Assembly: GCA_963704035.1 (NCBI GenBank) | Contig: CAVPGR010000002.1 | Span: forward strand, 744,001 to 808,000 | Source: JAOSJL01 sp963704035 | GTDB taxonomy: Bacteria; Actinomycetota; Acidimicrobiia; IMCC26256; JAOSJL01 | Direction: 5' to 3' | Length of the DNA: 64,000 nucleotides | Part shown: one piece after another, positions 35,414 through 45,202 of the stretch | How positions within the stretch are numbered: the stretch's first letter is position 1 | How the letters are laid out: the number at the start of each line of letters is the position of its first letter | Translations under genes and position numbers: made by a program | Notes under the pieces: model-generated | Databases searched by the model: none | Told to the model about the DNA's origin: nothing | Seen by the model: only the letters and a program-made list of their open reading frames with translations

Positions 35414-36909
35414 ACCGGTGGTCGCCGCGGGACCAGAGCCGGCAGTTGTCCAGGAGCGTGTGCGCGAGCGGTTCCAGCCGTTGTTCGAGCCGAGGGGCGT
35501 GCTCGTCGCCGGAGCGTCGTCGCATCCGGGGAAGTTCGGCTTCGTGGCCCTTCACAACATCCTGGCTCACGGCTACGAGGGTGAGGTGTTCGGCCTCAAC
35601 GCCGAAGGGTGGAACCGTGCTCGGGCTCGACATGCTGCGCGATCCCTCGGAGATCCCCGAGGGTCGGGTCGACCTCGTCGTCGCCTGCACGCCTCCGGGC
35701 GCGAACGCCGAACTGCTGCGGGTGTGCGCGGCGCGTGGAGTGCGCGCCGCCTTCGTGGCATCGGGGGGCTACTCCGAAGGAGGCCCCGACGGTGCAGCGC
35801 TCGAGAGAGAGCTCGTCGATCTGGCAGGAGAGACCGGCATGTTGATCGCTGGTCCGAACGGCCAGGGTCTCGTGTCCACGCCTGTTGGGCTGTGCGCGCA
35901 GATCGTCGCTCCGTATCCGCCGCCCGGTCGGATCGCCGTCGTCAGCCAGTCCGGGAACTTCGTGTCGGGATTTTCGAACCTCTCACGACAGAGCGGCGTA
36001 GGGATCTCACGCGCCGTCTCTGCGGGAAACGCCGCCGTGGTGGAGATCTCCGACTACCTCGCCTACTTCACGGCCGACGACGACACGGCCGTGAGCTTCC
36101 TGTACCTCGAAGGTGTGGGCGAAGGGGGCCGTCTCATTCGAGCCCTCACCGATGCCGTCGCGGAGAAACCGGTCGTCGTCCTGAAGGGCGGCTCGACCGA
36201 GGGCGGGCGTGCCGCGGCCGCTTCGCACACAGGATCGCTTGCGGGAGACGACGCGCTCTTCGACGGGATCTGCCGCGCGGCGCGAGCCACGCGCGTCGGG
36301 TCGCTCGAGGAGGCCCACGACGCCGCGGCCACCTTCGCGACCCAACCGCTTCCGACCGGGCCCCACACGGTGGTCCTCACCACAGCCGGCGGTTGGGGAG
36401 TGGCGGCCGCCGACGCGCTCACCCGGAGCACACTGGAGCTCGTGGCACTTCCCGAGCACCTGGTGGCGGCCCTCGACGAACGGCTGCCTGCGCGCTGGAG
36501 CCGCGGGAACCCGGTCGATCTCGCGGGCGGTGAGACGCGTGACACGATTCCCGAGGTGCTCAGCCTTCTCGTCGACGAGCCCGACGTGGACGCGGCGATC
36601 CTGCTCGGAGTCGGCATCCAGTCGAACCAGGCGGCGGCGTTTCGCGCCGGGCCGTTCTTCTCCGCCGAGGGCCTCGACCGCATCGTCGACTACCACGAGC
36701 GTCAGGACGCCCGATTCGTCACCGCCGCTGTCGAGGCGTCGCGCCGCGTGGGCAAACCGGTTCTGGTCGCGACGGAGCTCGCCGCCGCGGAACCCGACAA
36801 TCCCGCGGTCGTGGCGGCGAAGGAAGTGGGAACGTATCTGCACCACTCGGCCGAGCGCGCCGTGCGTGCGCTCGAGCATCTCCACCGCTACGCGCGGGCA
36901 ACCCCATGA
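35391..36909 (+). CDS. ADP-forming acyl-CoA synthetase, CoA-binding/ligase (alpha) subunit (frameshifted near 35610)
   Basis: Restored length 505 residues. N-terminal CoA-binding Rossmann domain: PRGVLVAGASSHPGKFGFVALHNI, PPGANAELLRVCAARGVRAAFVASGGYSEGG, and GPNGQGLVSTPVGLCA. Then the ligase domain with VSQSGNFVSG and HTGSLAGDDALFDGI, which contains the phosphorylated His region of ADP-forming acetyl-CoA synthetases. One extra T near 35610 shifts frame just after the first Rossmann strand. It works with the upstream ATP-grasp subunit. Confidence 0.88.
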
Positions 36910-38307
36910 CCTCGTCGCACTGGCCCCGGCGGCTTCTCGTGATCGCGCTCCTGGCCACGGCCGCGGCACTCGGCGTGTGGGCCTTCCAGCCGCGGCAACG
37001 AGACATCCGAGGCAATCGGTGGCCCGACACTCGCGACGCCGTTGTGGTCGGCCCGTCGCGCCCCCGAGCCGATCCGCGAGGACATCGGCGCCCGACGTCT
37101 CGCGTACGGGCTCGGACTCGCTGCGGCCGGTGTTGACGCCTGTGTCCTCGTGGATGACGAACGGACCCGCCGTGTCACCATCGGCGACGACAAGGAGCTG
37201 ATCCCCGCGTCCGCCGCCAAGATCCTCACCGGAAGCGGACTGCTGGCCGCCCTCGGCGCCGACCACACCTTCACGACCACTGTCAACGCCACCGCTCCAC
37301 CGGACGGTTCGGGCGCGGTGGGCGACCTGTGGCTCGTCGGTGGCGGCGACCCGGTCCTGTCGACAGCCGACTACCGGGCCTTTCTCGCCGAGGATCCGTC
37401 ACGGGTCGACGACCCCACCACGTCGCTGGAGGAGCTCGCCGACGCGGTGGTGGCGGCCGGTGTCCGAAACGTGGGCACGCTCCACGGCGACGACACCCGC
37501 CACGACACGGCGCGCACGGTCGACGGATGGGATCCCACCTACCCCGACCAGGGGGTGATCGGGCCGCTGTCGGCCCTCACCGTCAATGACGGCTATGTCG
37601 AGTGGGGGAGTCTCAACGTCGGTGCTCCCGACCCCGCGGCGTACGCGGCGGACGAACTGGCCCAGCTTCTCGAAGACCGCGGGGTCTCGGTGGAGGCGAC
37701 CACCGGCACCGATGCCTCCCCCGGAGACTCCCAGCCCCTCGCGGCTGTCGACTCCGCGCCCCTGGGCGATCTCGTGGGCGCGATGATCCGCTCCAGCGAC
37801 AACCAGACCGCCGAGGTCCTGACGCGAGAGCTCGGGGCCGATGCGGGGGAGGGCACGACCGCGCACGGCCTGGAAGCCTCGGCCGCCGCCCTCGACGACC
37901 TCGGCATCGACGAGCGGCGCTCCCTGTCGGATGGTTCCGGGTTGAATCGGGAAAACCACGTTGCGTGCGACGCCTTCATCGACGCCCTCCAGTCGAGCGA
38001 GACCGGGGCGGTCCGAGAGGGTCTGGCCGTGGCGGGGGAGTCGGGCACGCTGGCGGAGCGATTCCGTGGCACCTCGCTCGAAGGAAGGCTCCACGCAAAA
38101 ACCGGCTACCTCAACGGCGTCACGGCCCTCACCGGCATCCTCGACACCGAGCAGGGCCGACCCCTGACCTTCGCGTTCCTCGGCAACGGCGACTTCGACC
38201 GGGCCGGGGCGTACCAACTCCAGAGCGACGTGGCCACGGCAATCGCCGCGTACCCCGACGTGGCGCCCGCCGACACGCTCGTTCCCGCGCCGCTCCCTCC
38301 CGGCTGA
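36906..38307 (+). CDS. dacB: D-alanyl-D-alanine carboxypeptidase/endopeptidase, DacB (PBP4-like) (frameshifted near 37028-37045)
   Basis: Restored length 466 residues. An N-terminal hydrophobic segment (LLVIALLATAAALGVWAF) exports or anchors it. The three active-site motifs are present: SAAK (PASAAKILTG), SDN (RSSDNQTAEVL) and KTG (HAKTGYLNGVT). Peptidase family S13; it trims peptidoglycan stem peptides. One extra base near 37028-37045 lies between the signal segment and the mature enzyme. The start ATG overlaps the preceding stop (ATGA). Confidence 0.9.
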
Positions 38308-38388
38308 GCATCCGGGCGGGAACAGGCAGTCCTTGCATGGAGGCCACCTCGCCGAGCAAACTCGACGATTCCGCCTCCCAGGAGAACC

Positions 38389-38763
38389 ATGCCCGACGAT
38401 CAGCGGCCCGGCCTGCGTCTGCGCCCCGAGCGCGAAAAGCCACCGGCCCAGGTAGCCCGCGAGCTGTGGGAGCTGATCCTGGCCTACCTGCGCCAGGAGA
38501 CCCTCGAACCGCTGAAGGCGCTCCGCCGCTATGTCGCCCTCGGGGTGGTCGGATCGCTGCTCCTCGGTCTCGGCGTCGTGTTCCTCGCGGTCGCTCTCCT
38601 GCGCGTCCTCCAGGGGGAGACCGGAACGACCTTCACCGGCAACTGGTCGTGGGTGCCGTACGCGATTGTTGTCGTGGTTCTGTTGGTCGGTGCGATGATC
38701 ACCTGGCAGGCAACTGAATCGAAGAGTAAGAGGAACTCGACGCGCAGCAAGGACCCGTCATGA
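38389..38763 (+). CDS. Phage holin superfamily-like (DUF1469) membrane protein
   Basis: 124 residues, two membrane segments (about residues 46-72 and 90-110). The N-terminal part with QVARELWELILAYLRQETLEPLKALRRYV is amphipathic. It resembles the actinobacterial putative superfamily III holin/DUF1469 proteins, which are not real phage holins in this context. Overlaps the next small gene by 4 bases; three small membrane-associated genes follow one another here. Function unknown. Confidence 0.7.
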   Translation: MPDDQRPGLRLRPEREKPPAQVARELWELILAYLRQETLEPLKALRRYVALGVVGSLLLGLGVVFLAVALLRVLQGETGTTFTGNWSWVPYAIVVVVLLVGAMITWQATESKSKRNSTRSKDPS

Positions 38764-38981
38764 CTCCCGCACCTGATCCCGCGAAGCCGATCACCAAGGA
38801 CGACCTCCGCGCGAAGTTCGGAGAGCTCCAGGGCAGCACCGACGAGACGGTGGAGTCCGCTCAGTCTGCCTTGGCCATGATGGCGGTCGTGGCGGTAGGC
38901 AGCCTGGTCGTCATCGCATTCGTACTCGGGAGGCGACGTGGCAAGAAACGCCAAACGGTCGTCGAAATCCGGCGCATCTAA
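38760..38981 (+). CDS. Small single-membrane-segment protein
   Basis: 73 residues; ATG in ATGA overlap with the previous stop. One membrane segment (about residues 38-57, ALAMMAVVAVGSLVVIAFVL) followed by a very basic end (GRRRGKKRQTVVEIRRI). The N-terminal 35 residues are charged and probably cytoplasmic or helical. Its sequence is in a run of three small proteins between dacB and trmI. No family recognised. Confidence 0.65.
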   Translation: MTPAPDPAKPITKDDLRAKFGELQGSTDETVESAQSALAMMAVVAVGSLVVIAFVLGRRRGKKRQTVVEIRRI

Positions 38982-39204
38982 CTCATCCAAGAAGCCGGCG
39001 CTTTCCACCCGGGGTCTCACCTGGGCGGCGACCACGGGCCTTCGCCGCGGATCGAGTTCGCGTCCGTGGATGTACCTGGGCGTGCTCGCGTCGGGCGTCC
39101 GCGTGTTGCGGTGGCTCATGCGACCCAAACCCGCCACCGTCTACCGGGCCGTGCTCGAACCGGGGGAGAGTCTCGAGATCGTCACACGCTCGCCGAAGAG
39201 CTGA
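38938..39204 (+). CDS. Small basic protein with one hydrophobic segment
   Basis: 88 residues, GTG start overlapping the previous gene by 44 bases in another frame. Basic N terminus rich in Lys/Ser, then WMYLGVLASGVRVLRWLM (a short hydrophobic segment), and a C-terminal strand-like RPKPATVYRAVLEPGESLEIV. It sits immediately before trmI (3 bases). Function unknown; the long overlap makes the exact start uncertain. Confidence 0.55.
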   Translation: MARNAKRSSKSGASNSSKKPALSTRGLTWAATTGLRRGSSSRPWMYLGVLASGVRVLRWLMRPKPATVYRAVLEPGESLEIVTRSPKS

Positions 39205-39207
39205 GGC

Positions 39208-40023
39208 GTGCCCAGACTGTTCGCCGTAGGGGACAAGGTCCTCCTCGTCGACACCAAGCGGCGTAGGCGCCTGATCACCCTCGAAGCGGGGCACACGCTC
39301 CACTCCCACGCGGGGACCCTCGCCCACGACGACGTGATCGGACAGCCAGAAGGCGTTCGTGTCGCCACGGCCAAGGGCCTGCGCTACACGGTCGTCCGCC
39401 CGACACTGTCCGACTACATCCTCGAGATGCCCCGCGGCGCCCAGGTCATCTACCCGAAGGACATCGGTCCGATTCTCGTTCTGGCCGACGTCTTCGGCGG
39501 GGCACGTGTCTTCGAGTCGGGCCTGGGGTCGGGCGCGTTGACCGCCGCGCTGGTCCGCGCTGTCGGACCGACCGGGCGGGTCACCGGATACGAGATCCGC
39601 CAGGACTTCGCCGAGCGGGCACAACGAAACGTCGAAGGCTTTCTCGGGCCGGACCTCCCTCTCGAGGTCGAGGTGCGCGACTGCTACGAGGGAATCGACG
39701 TCGACGACCTCGACCGGGTTCTCCTGGACCTCCCCGAGCCGTGGCGTGTCGTCGGTCACGCCGAGCAGTCCCTGCACCCGGGGGGCATCCTCCTCAGCTA
39801 TCTGCCCACCATCGGCCAGGTCACCCGTCTACGCGAGGCCCTCGAGGAGTCGGCATTCGGCATGGCCGAAACCGTGGAGGTGTTGCAGCGGCACTGGCAC
39901 GTGGAGGGCACGTCGGTGCGGCCTGATCACCGCATGGTGGCGCACACGGGGTTCCTCACACATGCCCGACTTCTCGGAGGCGCCGCTCGCGGCCCGGGGG
40001 ATGGCACGCTGTCGGAGTCGTGA
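39208..40023 (+). CDS. trmI: tRNA (adenine-N1-)-methyltransferase TrmI
   Basis: 271 residues, GTG start. It methylates A58 in the T-loop of tRNA with SAM. Marks: SDYILEMPRGAQVIYPKDIGPI, the SAM site VFESGLGSGALTAAL, and LDLPEPWRVVGHAEQSLHPGG, as in Rv2118c of M. tuberculosis, which is also near the proteasome genes. The stop overlaps the GTG of the MarP-like gene (GTGA). Length is in the family range (about 280). Confidence 0.94.
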   Translation: MPRLFAVGDKVLLVDTKRRRRLITLEAGHTLHSHAGTLAHDDVIGQPEGVRVATAKGLRYTVVRPTLSDYILEMPRGAQVIYPKDIGPILVLADVFGGARVFESGLGSGALTAALVRAVGPTGRVTGYEIRQDFAERAQRNVEGFLGPDLPLEVEVRDCYEGIDVDDLDRVLLDLPEPWRVVGHAEQSLHPGGILLSYLPTIGQVTRLREALEESAFGMAETVEVLQRHWHVEGTSVRPDHRMVAHTGFLTHARLLGGAARGPGDGTLSES

Positions 40024-41183
40024 ACGGCTTCGACATCGTCATCCTCCTGATCCTCGCCGCGTCCGTTTACGGCGGTTGGCGCGTCGGATTCGTCGCGCGC
40101 TCGCTCTCGTGGGCGGGGCTCATTCTCGGTGTGGTTCTCGGCGTCGCTCTTCTGGGTGAGGTCCTCGACATGTTCTCGGACTCCACGCCCGAGATCAGGC
40201 TGCTGGCGGGAACCGTCTTCGCCGTCGGCGTCGGCATCGCCGGTCAGGCCGTCGGTGCCCTCGTGGCCCGGCGGTTCCCGAGAAGCAACTCGCGGGGAAT
40301 CCTGCACGCCGCGGACCGGGCAGCCGGAGCGGTCGCCGGCGCCCTGGGACTCCTGGTGCTGCTCTGGCTCATCGCACCGGCTCTGCGGGGGGCACCCGGT
40401 TCGACCGCGGCCACCGCCCGCAACAGTGCGGTTCTCGACGCGCTGGACCAGTACGCACCTTCCTCGCCGAATTCGTTGGAGGCGCTGTCGGCGCTGTCGG
40501 GGCGGTCCGTGTTTCCCGAAGTCTTCAGCGACGGTGGTGGGTCGCCCGATGCCGGCGATGTGCCGGAGAGCGGTCTGGCCGCGGGTACCGACGCGGTCGT
40601 CTCGGCGTCGACCGTCAAGGTCTTCGGTCAGGCCTGTCGCCAGATTCAGGAAGGAAGCGGATTCGCGATCGAGGACGATCTCGTCGTCACGAACGCGCAT
40701 GTCGTGGCCGGGGAGCCGGAGACCGAGGTGCTGACCGAGAACGGACGGCGGTTGTTCGGTGACGTCGTCCTCTTCGACCCGCAGCGGGACGTGGCAGTCG
40801 TACGTGTTCCCGGTCTCGGGCTCGAGCCACTCGACACCGCCGAGGGGTCCGTCGGCGACAGCGGTGCCGTGTACGGGCACCCGCAAGGGGGAGATCTGCG
40901 GGCCGCGCCGGCGCGTGTCGCCGAAGAGATCCGGGCACTGGGAACCGACATCTACCACGCAGACGAAACCGAGAGATCGGTCTACGTCCTTGCGGCGTCA
41001 CTCCAGGCGGGCGATTCGGGTGGGCCGCTCGTCGACAGGTCGGGCACGGTCATCGGCGTGGCGTTCGCCATCGATCCCGGCAACGAGGACGTCGCCTACG
41101 CCCTCACGACCGGCGAGTTGGAGGACGCGCTCGAGAACATCGGGAACTTCCGGGTCGACACCGGCGAATGCGTGGCGCCGTGA
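40020..41183 (+). CDS. MarP-like membrane-anchored trypsin-fold serine protease
   Basis: 387 residues. The N-terminal 120 residues form about four membrane segments of the CvpA family; the C-terminal domain is a chymotrypsin-fold protease with catalytic His in VVTNAHVVAGEP, Asp in FDPQRDVAVVRV and Ser in LQAGDSGGPLV. Two cysteines, in FGQACRQIQ and in the last residues TGECVAP, match in position the disulfide of M. tuberculosis MarP (Rv3671c), needed for acid resistance there. Here the locus is next to the proteasome genes, not the Rv3671c neighbourhood. Confidence 0.88.
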   Translation: MNGFDIVILLILAASVYGGWRVGFVARSLSWAGLILGVVLGVALLGEVLDMFSDSTPEIRLLAGTVFAVGVGIAGQAVGALVARRFPRSNSRGILHAADRAAGAVAGALGLLVLLWLIAPALRGAPGSTAATARNSAVLDALDQYAPSSPNSLEALSALSGRSVFPEVFSDGGGSPDAGDVPESGLAAGTDAVVSASTVKVFGQACRQIQEGSGFAIEDDLVVTNAHVVAGEPETEVLTENGRRLFGDVVLFDPQRDVAVVRVPGLGLEPLDTAEGSVGDSGAVYGHPQGGDLRAAPARVAEEIRALGTDIYHADETERSVYVLAASLQAGDSGGPLVDRSGTVIGVAFAIDPGNEDVAYALTTGELEDALENIGNFRVDTGECVAP

Positions 41184-41198
41184 AGGCTGGTCCTCGTC

Positions 41199-41435
41199 TC
41201 AGGCGACCTCAATGAAGATGCACTCGCCGGGGCACTCCTCGGCCGACTCGATGGTCGCCTCTTCCATGCCCTCGGGCACCTGCGCCAGACCCTCGGCGCC
41301 GCCGGGATCACTGAAGACCTTGTCGCCTTCCTTGACGTAGGCCAGACCGTCGTCGAGCAGCGTGAAGACGTCGGGGGCGATCTCCTCGCACAACCCGTCG
41401 CCGGTACACAGGTCCTGATCGATCCAGACCTTCAT
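41199..41435 (-). CDS. Small ferredoxin (CxxDxxC type)
   Basis: 78 residues from ATG 41435; the upstream in-frame extension to 41642 has no ferredoxin features. MKVWIDQDLCTGDGLCEEIAPDVF holds the first cluster ligands, where the usual second Cys is Asp (C-x2-D-x2-C), and AEECPGECIF carries the last Cys pair. The pattern is that of 3Fe-4S or [4Fe-4S]-with-Asp ferredoxins that often serve cytochrome P450s. The partner is not seen here. It is convergent with marP and divergent from the ARC gene across 302 bases. Confidence 0.85.
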   Translation of the reverse strand: MKVWIDQDLCTGDGLCEEIAPDVFTLLDDGLAYVKEGDKVFSDPGGAEGLAQVPEGMEEATIESAEECPGECIFIEVA

Positions 41436-41737
41436 CGTCGTGACCCTCGTTTCTCTCGGCCGTGCCGTGTGCAGCGGCGAATCGACAGGCTTCCACAGAG
41501 GGAGAGCCTTCTGTCGAAACGGGGGATCTCCCGTTTCGCGGGCCCGTCGGTGGGCCCCTTCCGTACACGAATTTAACACACATGGACCGCGTAAATCCAC
41601 GTCAGTACTCACGGGCACGGGGAACGGTGCGGGAAATGCCACGGGGGACGGGGAGGCGGGGGACGGCGCGGGGGATATGGCGCGGAACGTGCCCGGGGCG
41701 GGGGTAGTGTCGCCGCGAGCACACCGGAGGTGCGCCC
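41436..41737. other. 302-base divergent intergenic region with hairpin and G-rich strand
   Basis: Between the ferredoxin start (minus) and the ARC start (plus). It holds a perfect hairpin at 41515-41538 (own entry), a small AT-rich island at about 41567-41585 (ACGAATTTAACACACATG) where a promoter for the ferredoxin or ARC is most likely, and a strongly G-rich plus strand from 41610 to 41705 with repeated GGGG runs, a possible G-quadruplex. GGAGG at 41724-41728 serves the GTG start of ARC. No coding region supported. Confidence 0.5.
41515..41538. promoter_or_regulatory. Perfect 9-base-arm inverted repeat upstream of the ferredoxin
   Basis: CGAAACGGG at 41515-41523 and CCCGTTTCG at 41530-41538 surround a 6-base GGATCT loop. 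It lies about 80 bases upstream of the ferredoxin ATG on the minus strand and can act as an operator or a leader hairpin. A second, imperfect pair (AGGCT...AGCCT) flanks it at about 41488-41510. Confidence 0.5.
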
Positions 41738-43496
41738 GTGGCCACCGAGCACGAACGACGACTGGCCGAGTACGAGCGGCAGGTCGGCGACCTGCAGCAG
41801 CAGGTCAAGACGCTGGAGGAGGAGGTCGTTCTCCTTCGTCGTCGTCTCCAGGACGCCCCCAAACGTGTCCGGACCCTCGAGGAGCGGCTTCTCGAGACCA
41901 AGGGGCAACTGGCCCAGGCGCTGTCGCACAACGAGAAGCTCTCGGCGACACTGCGCGAGGCGCGTGAACACATCGGGGCACTCCGAGACGAGGTCGACAA
42001 GCTCACGATGCCTCCGAGCGCCTACGGCACATTCCTCGCCGGCAACGACGACGGAACCGCCGACATCTTCACGTCGGGGCGCAAGATGCGTGTCGCCGTG
42101 CATCCCGAGATCGAGGTGGCCGACCTCGAACGGGGCCAGGAGGTCGTGCTCAACGAATCGCTCAACGTGGTTCTCGCACGCGGCCTGGAACGCTCGGGCG
42201 AGGTGGTCACGCTGAAGGAGCTTCTCCACGACGGCCGGCGGGGCATCGTGGTGGGCCGGGCGGATGAAGAACGGGTCGTGGAGTTCGCTCCCGACGTGCT
42301 CGCCGCTCCTTTGCGCGCGGGCGACCACCTGCTGTGCGACCCGCGCTCGGCGCTGGTTCTGGAGCGCCTGCCGCGTCCCGAGGTCGAGGAGCTCATCCTC
42401 GAAGAGGTCCCCGACGTCACCTACTCCGACGTCGGCGGTCTCGACGACCAGATCGAGCAGATCCGCGACGCCGTCGAGCTCCCGTACCTGCACGCCGACC
42501 TGTTTCACGAGCACGATCTGCAGCCTCCCAAGGGGATCCTGCTCTACGGCCCGCCGGGCTGTGGCAAGACCCTGATCGCCAAGGCCGTGGCGAACTCGCT
42601 CGCAGCAGCGCGTGTCGGAGAAGACCGGTGAGGCCAATACGCGCTCGTACTTCCTCAACATCAAAGGCCCCGAGCTCCTCAACAAGTACGTCGGGGAAAC
42701 CGAGCGCCAGATCCGTTTGATCTTCCAGAGAGCGCGGGAGAAGTCCGAAGAAGGCGTGCCTGTGATCGTCTTCTTCGACGAGATGGACTCGCTGTTCCGC
42801 ACGCGCGGCAGCGGGATCTCCTCCGACATCGAGTCGACCATCGTCCCCCAGCTCCTGTCCGAGATCGACGGGGTGGAGGCTCTGAAGAACGTCATCGTCA
42901 TCGGAGCCTCGAACCGCGAGGACCTGATCGACCCTGCGATCCTGCGTCCGGGGCGTCTCGACGTGAAGATCAAGATCGAACGTCCCGACATGAGCGGAGC
43001 GCGTTCGGTGTTCGCCCGCTATCTCACCGACGCCGTCCCCATCGCCGAGAGCGAGATCGAAGAATCGACAGATCGTCACGCCGCCATCGAGGGGATGATC
43101 GACACGGCCGTCGACGTCATGTACAGCGAGGGGGAGGAGAACCGCTTCCTCGAAGTCACCTACCAGGGCGGCGACAAGGAGGTCCTCTACTTCAAGGACT
43201 TCTCCTCGGGCGCGATGATCGAGAACGTCGTGCGGCGCTCCAAGAAGCTGGCCATCAAGCGCGCCATCGCGGGCGGTGAGCACGGAATCGTTCGCAGTGA
43301 CCTCGTGGAGTCGATCAAACAGGAATTCCGCGAGCACGAAGACCTCCCGAACACCACGAACCCCGACGACTGGGCGAAGATCAGCGGCCAGAAGGGCGAG
43401 CGCATCGTGTACGTGCGCACGCTGATCGCGGAGGGCGACGAAGACGCGCAGGGTGGCCGTCAGATCGAACGCGTGACTACCGGCCAGTACCTCTAG
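41738..43496 (+). CDS. arc: Proteasome-associated AAA+ ATPase ARC/Mpa (frameshifted near 42602-42608)
   Basis: Restored length 585 residues. Domains: N-terminal coiled coil (LAEYERQVGDLQQQVKTLEEEV, which binds Pup), tandem OB-like interdomain, then AAA+ with YGPPGCGKTLIAKAVANS Walker A, VIVFFDEMDSLF Walker B and GASNREDLIDPAILRPGR. The C-terminal GQYL matches the proteasome-docking GQYL of Mpa. One extra base in GCAGCAGCG near 42605 shifts frame just after Walker A. It unfolds pupylated proteins into PrcAB. Confidence 0.95.
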
Positions 43497-43501
43497 CGAC
43501 C

Positions 43502-44990
43502 GTGGCCGTCCCGAAGGTGTGTGGGACCGAGACCGAGTACGGCGTGGTGCTGCGCGGTGCCTCCGACCCGAATCCGGTGCTCGCGTCCTCGCTGCTGATC
43601 AACGCGTACGTCGAGCACCGCAAGGTGGGCTGGGACTTCGACGACGAGACGCCGGGACGCGATGCGCGTGGCTTCAGTCGGGAAGGTGCTCAGGCCCCTG
43701 ACATCGAGACCCACCTGGTCAACGCCGTGCTCACCAACGGAGCTCGGTACTACGTCGACCACGCGCACCCCGAGTACTCCTCGCCGGAATGCCTCGACGC
43801 CATGGAGGCGCTGCTTTGGGACAAGGCGGGCGAGCGGATCCTGCGCGCCTCCATGAAGGCTTCGCGGCACCTGGTGGGCGCCGGCGAGGAGATCGTCGTC
43901 TACAAGAACAACAGTGATGGGAAAGGCAACTCTTACGGGGCTCACGAGAACTACCTCGTGGACCGGGCGCTGCCGTTCTCGACTCTCGTCCACCACATGA
44001 TCCCGTGGTTCGTGACCCGCCAGCTCTTCACCGGGGCCGGAAAGATCGGTGCCGAAAACGGGGGCGACGACGTCGACTTCCAGATCTCGCAGCGCGCCGA
44101 CTTCTTCGAGGAGGAGGTCGGTCTCGAAACGACGCTCAAGCGACCGATCGTGAACACCCGCGACGAGCCGCACGCCGACCCGCAGCAGTTCCGGCGTCTG
44201 CACGTGATCGTCGGTGACGCCAACCTCTGTGAAGTGGCGACGTTCCTCAAGCTCGGCACGACATCGATCGTGCTGGCGATGGCCGAAGACGACTTCATCG
44301 ACAAGGACCTGTCGGTGGTCCGGCCGGTCCAGGCGATGCACGCGGTGTCCCACGACCCGGGGTGCACACGGACCCTCGAGCTGGCCGGCGGTGGGACGGC
44401 GCGTGCCCTCGACATCCAGTGGGAGTTCCTCCGCCTGGCGAAGAAGTACGCCGACGAGACCGGTTTGGAGATGTGTGGCGGCGAGACCGTCGGCGGGCGG
44501 GTCGTCTCACGCTGGGAAGAGGTGCTCGAAGGGTTTGGAACGCGACCCCATGAGCCTCACAGGTGTGCTCGACTGGGTGACCAAGTTGGAACTGCTCGAA
44601 GCCTACGTTTCGCGGGACGGTCTCACGTGGAGCGACTCGAAGTTGGCGCTGCTCGATCTCCAGTACCACGACGTCCGCGAGGAACGCTCCCTCTATGAAC
44701 GTCTCGTGCGTGCGGGCAAGGTCGAGCGTCTCCTCATCGAGGACGAGGTGGTGGAGGCCATGACGGCGCCTCCGCCGACGACACGGGCGTACTTCCGTGG
44801 TCGGTGTCTGGACCGCTGGCCCGAGTCGGTCGTCGCGGCGAACTGGGACAGTCTCATCCTCGATGTGGGCACCGATCCGCTTCGACGAATCCCCATGATG
44901 GAGCCATTGCGCGGAAGCAAGGCCCACGTAGGTGCGATACTGGATGCATGCGCGACGCCCGCCGAACTGGTAGACCGGCTGGCGTCTTGA
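43502..44990 (+). CDS. dop: Deamidase/depupylase Dop (frameshifted near 44534)
   Basis: Restored length 495 residues, close to the 502 of M. tuberculosis Dop. GTG start. Glutamine-synthetase-like fold: VCGTETEYGVVLRGA at the N terminus, HPEYSSPECLD, YKNNSDGKGNSYGAHENYLVDR and NTRDEPHADPQQFRRLHVIVGDAN. Dop removes Pup from substrates and, where Pup ends in Gln, deamidates it. One extra T in TTT at 44534-44536 shifts frame near residue 345. It starts 5 bases after the ARC stop and is followed by pup after 12 bases. Confidence 0.95.
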
Positions 44991-45002
44991 AGGAGTCACA
45001 CG

Positions 45003-45194
45003 ATGCCCGAGCGTGAGCGCAAGCAGAGTCCCGCTTCCCGTGAGCGGGAAGAGGAGACCTCCGACGTCGCGCCCGCCAAGCAGGGCGAGGAACTCAAAGA
45101 GGAGCTCGACGATCTTCTGGACGAGATCGACGAGGTTCTGGAGGAGAACGCCGAGGATTTCGTGCGTTCCTACGTCCAGAAGGGCGGCGAGTAG
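45003..45194 (+). CDS. pup: Prokaryotic ubiquitin-like protein Pup
   Basis: 63 residues, with GGAG seven bases before ATG. Strongly acidic, with the helix KEELDDLLDEIDEVLEENAEDFV and the C-terminal SYVQKGGE. The last residue is Glu, so PafA can ligate it directly; in species with Gln, Dop must first deamidate it. Gly-Gly precedes it as in all Pups. This small gene lies between dop and prcB (8 bases) as usual. Confidence 0.97.
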   Translation: MPERERKQSPASREREEETSDVAPAKQGEELKEELDDLLDEIDEVLEENAEDFVRSYVQKGGE

Positions 45195-45202
45195 CCGCCA
45201 CG

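Noticed and set aside
41610..41705. Coding potential for Gly/Asp-rich peptide in the G-rich strand
   Set aside because: Only short open frames without start signals; composition is explained by G-rich DNA.
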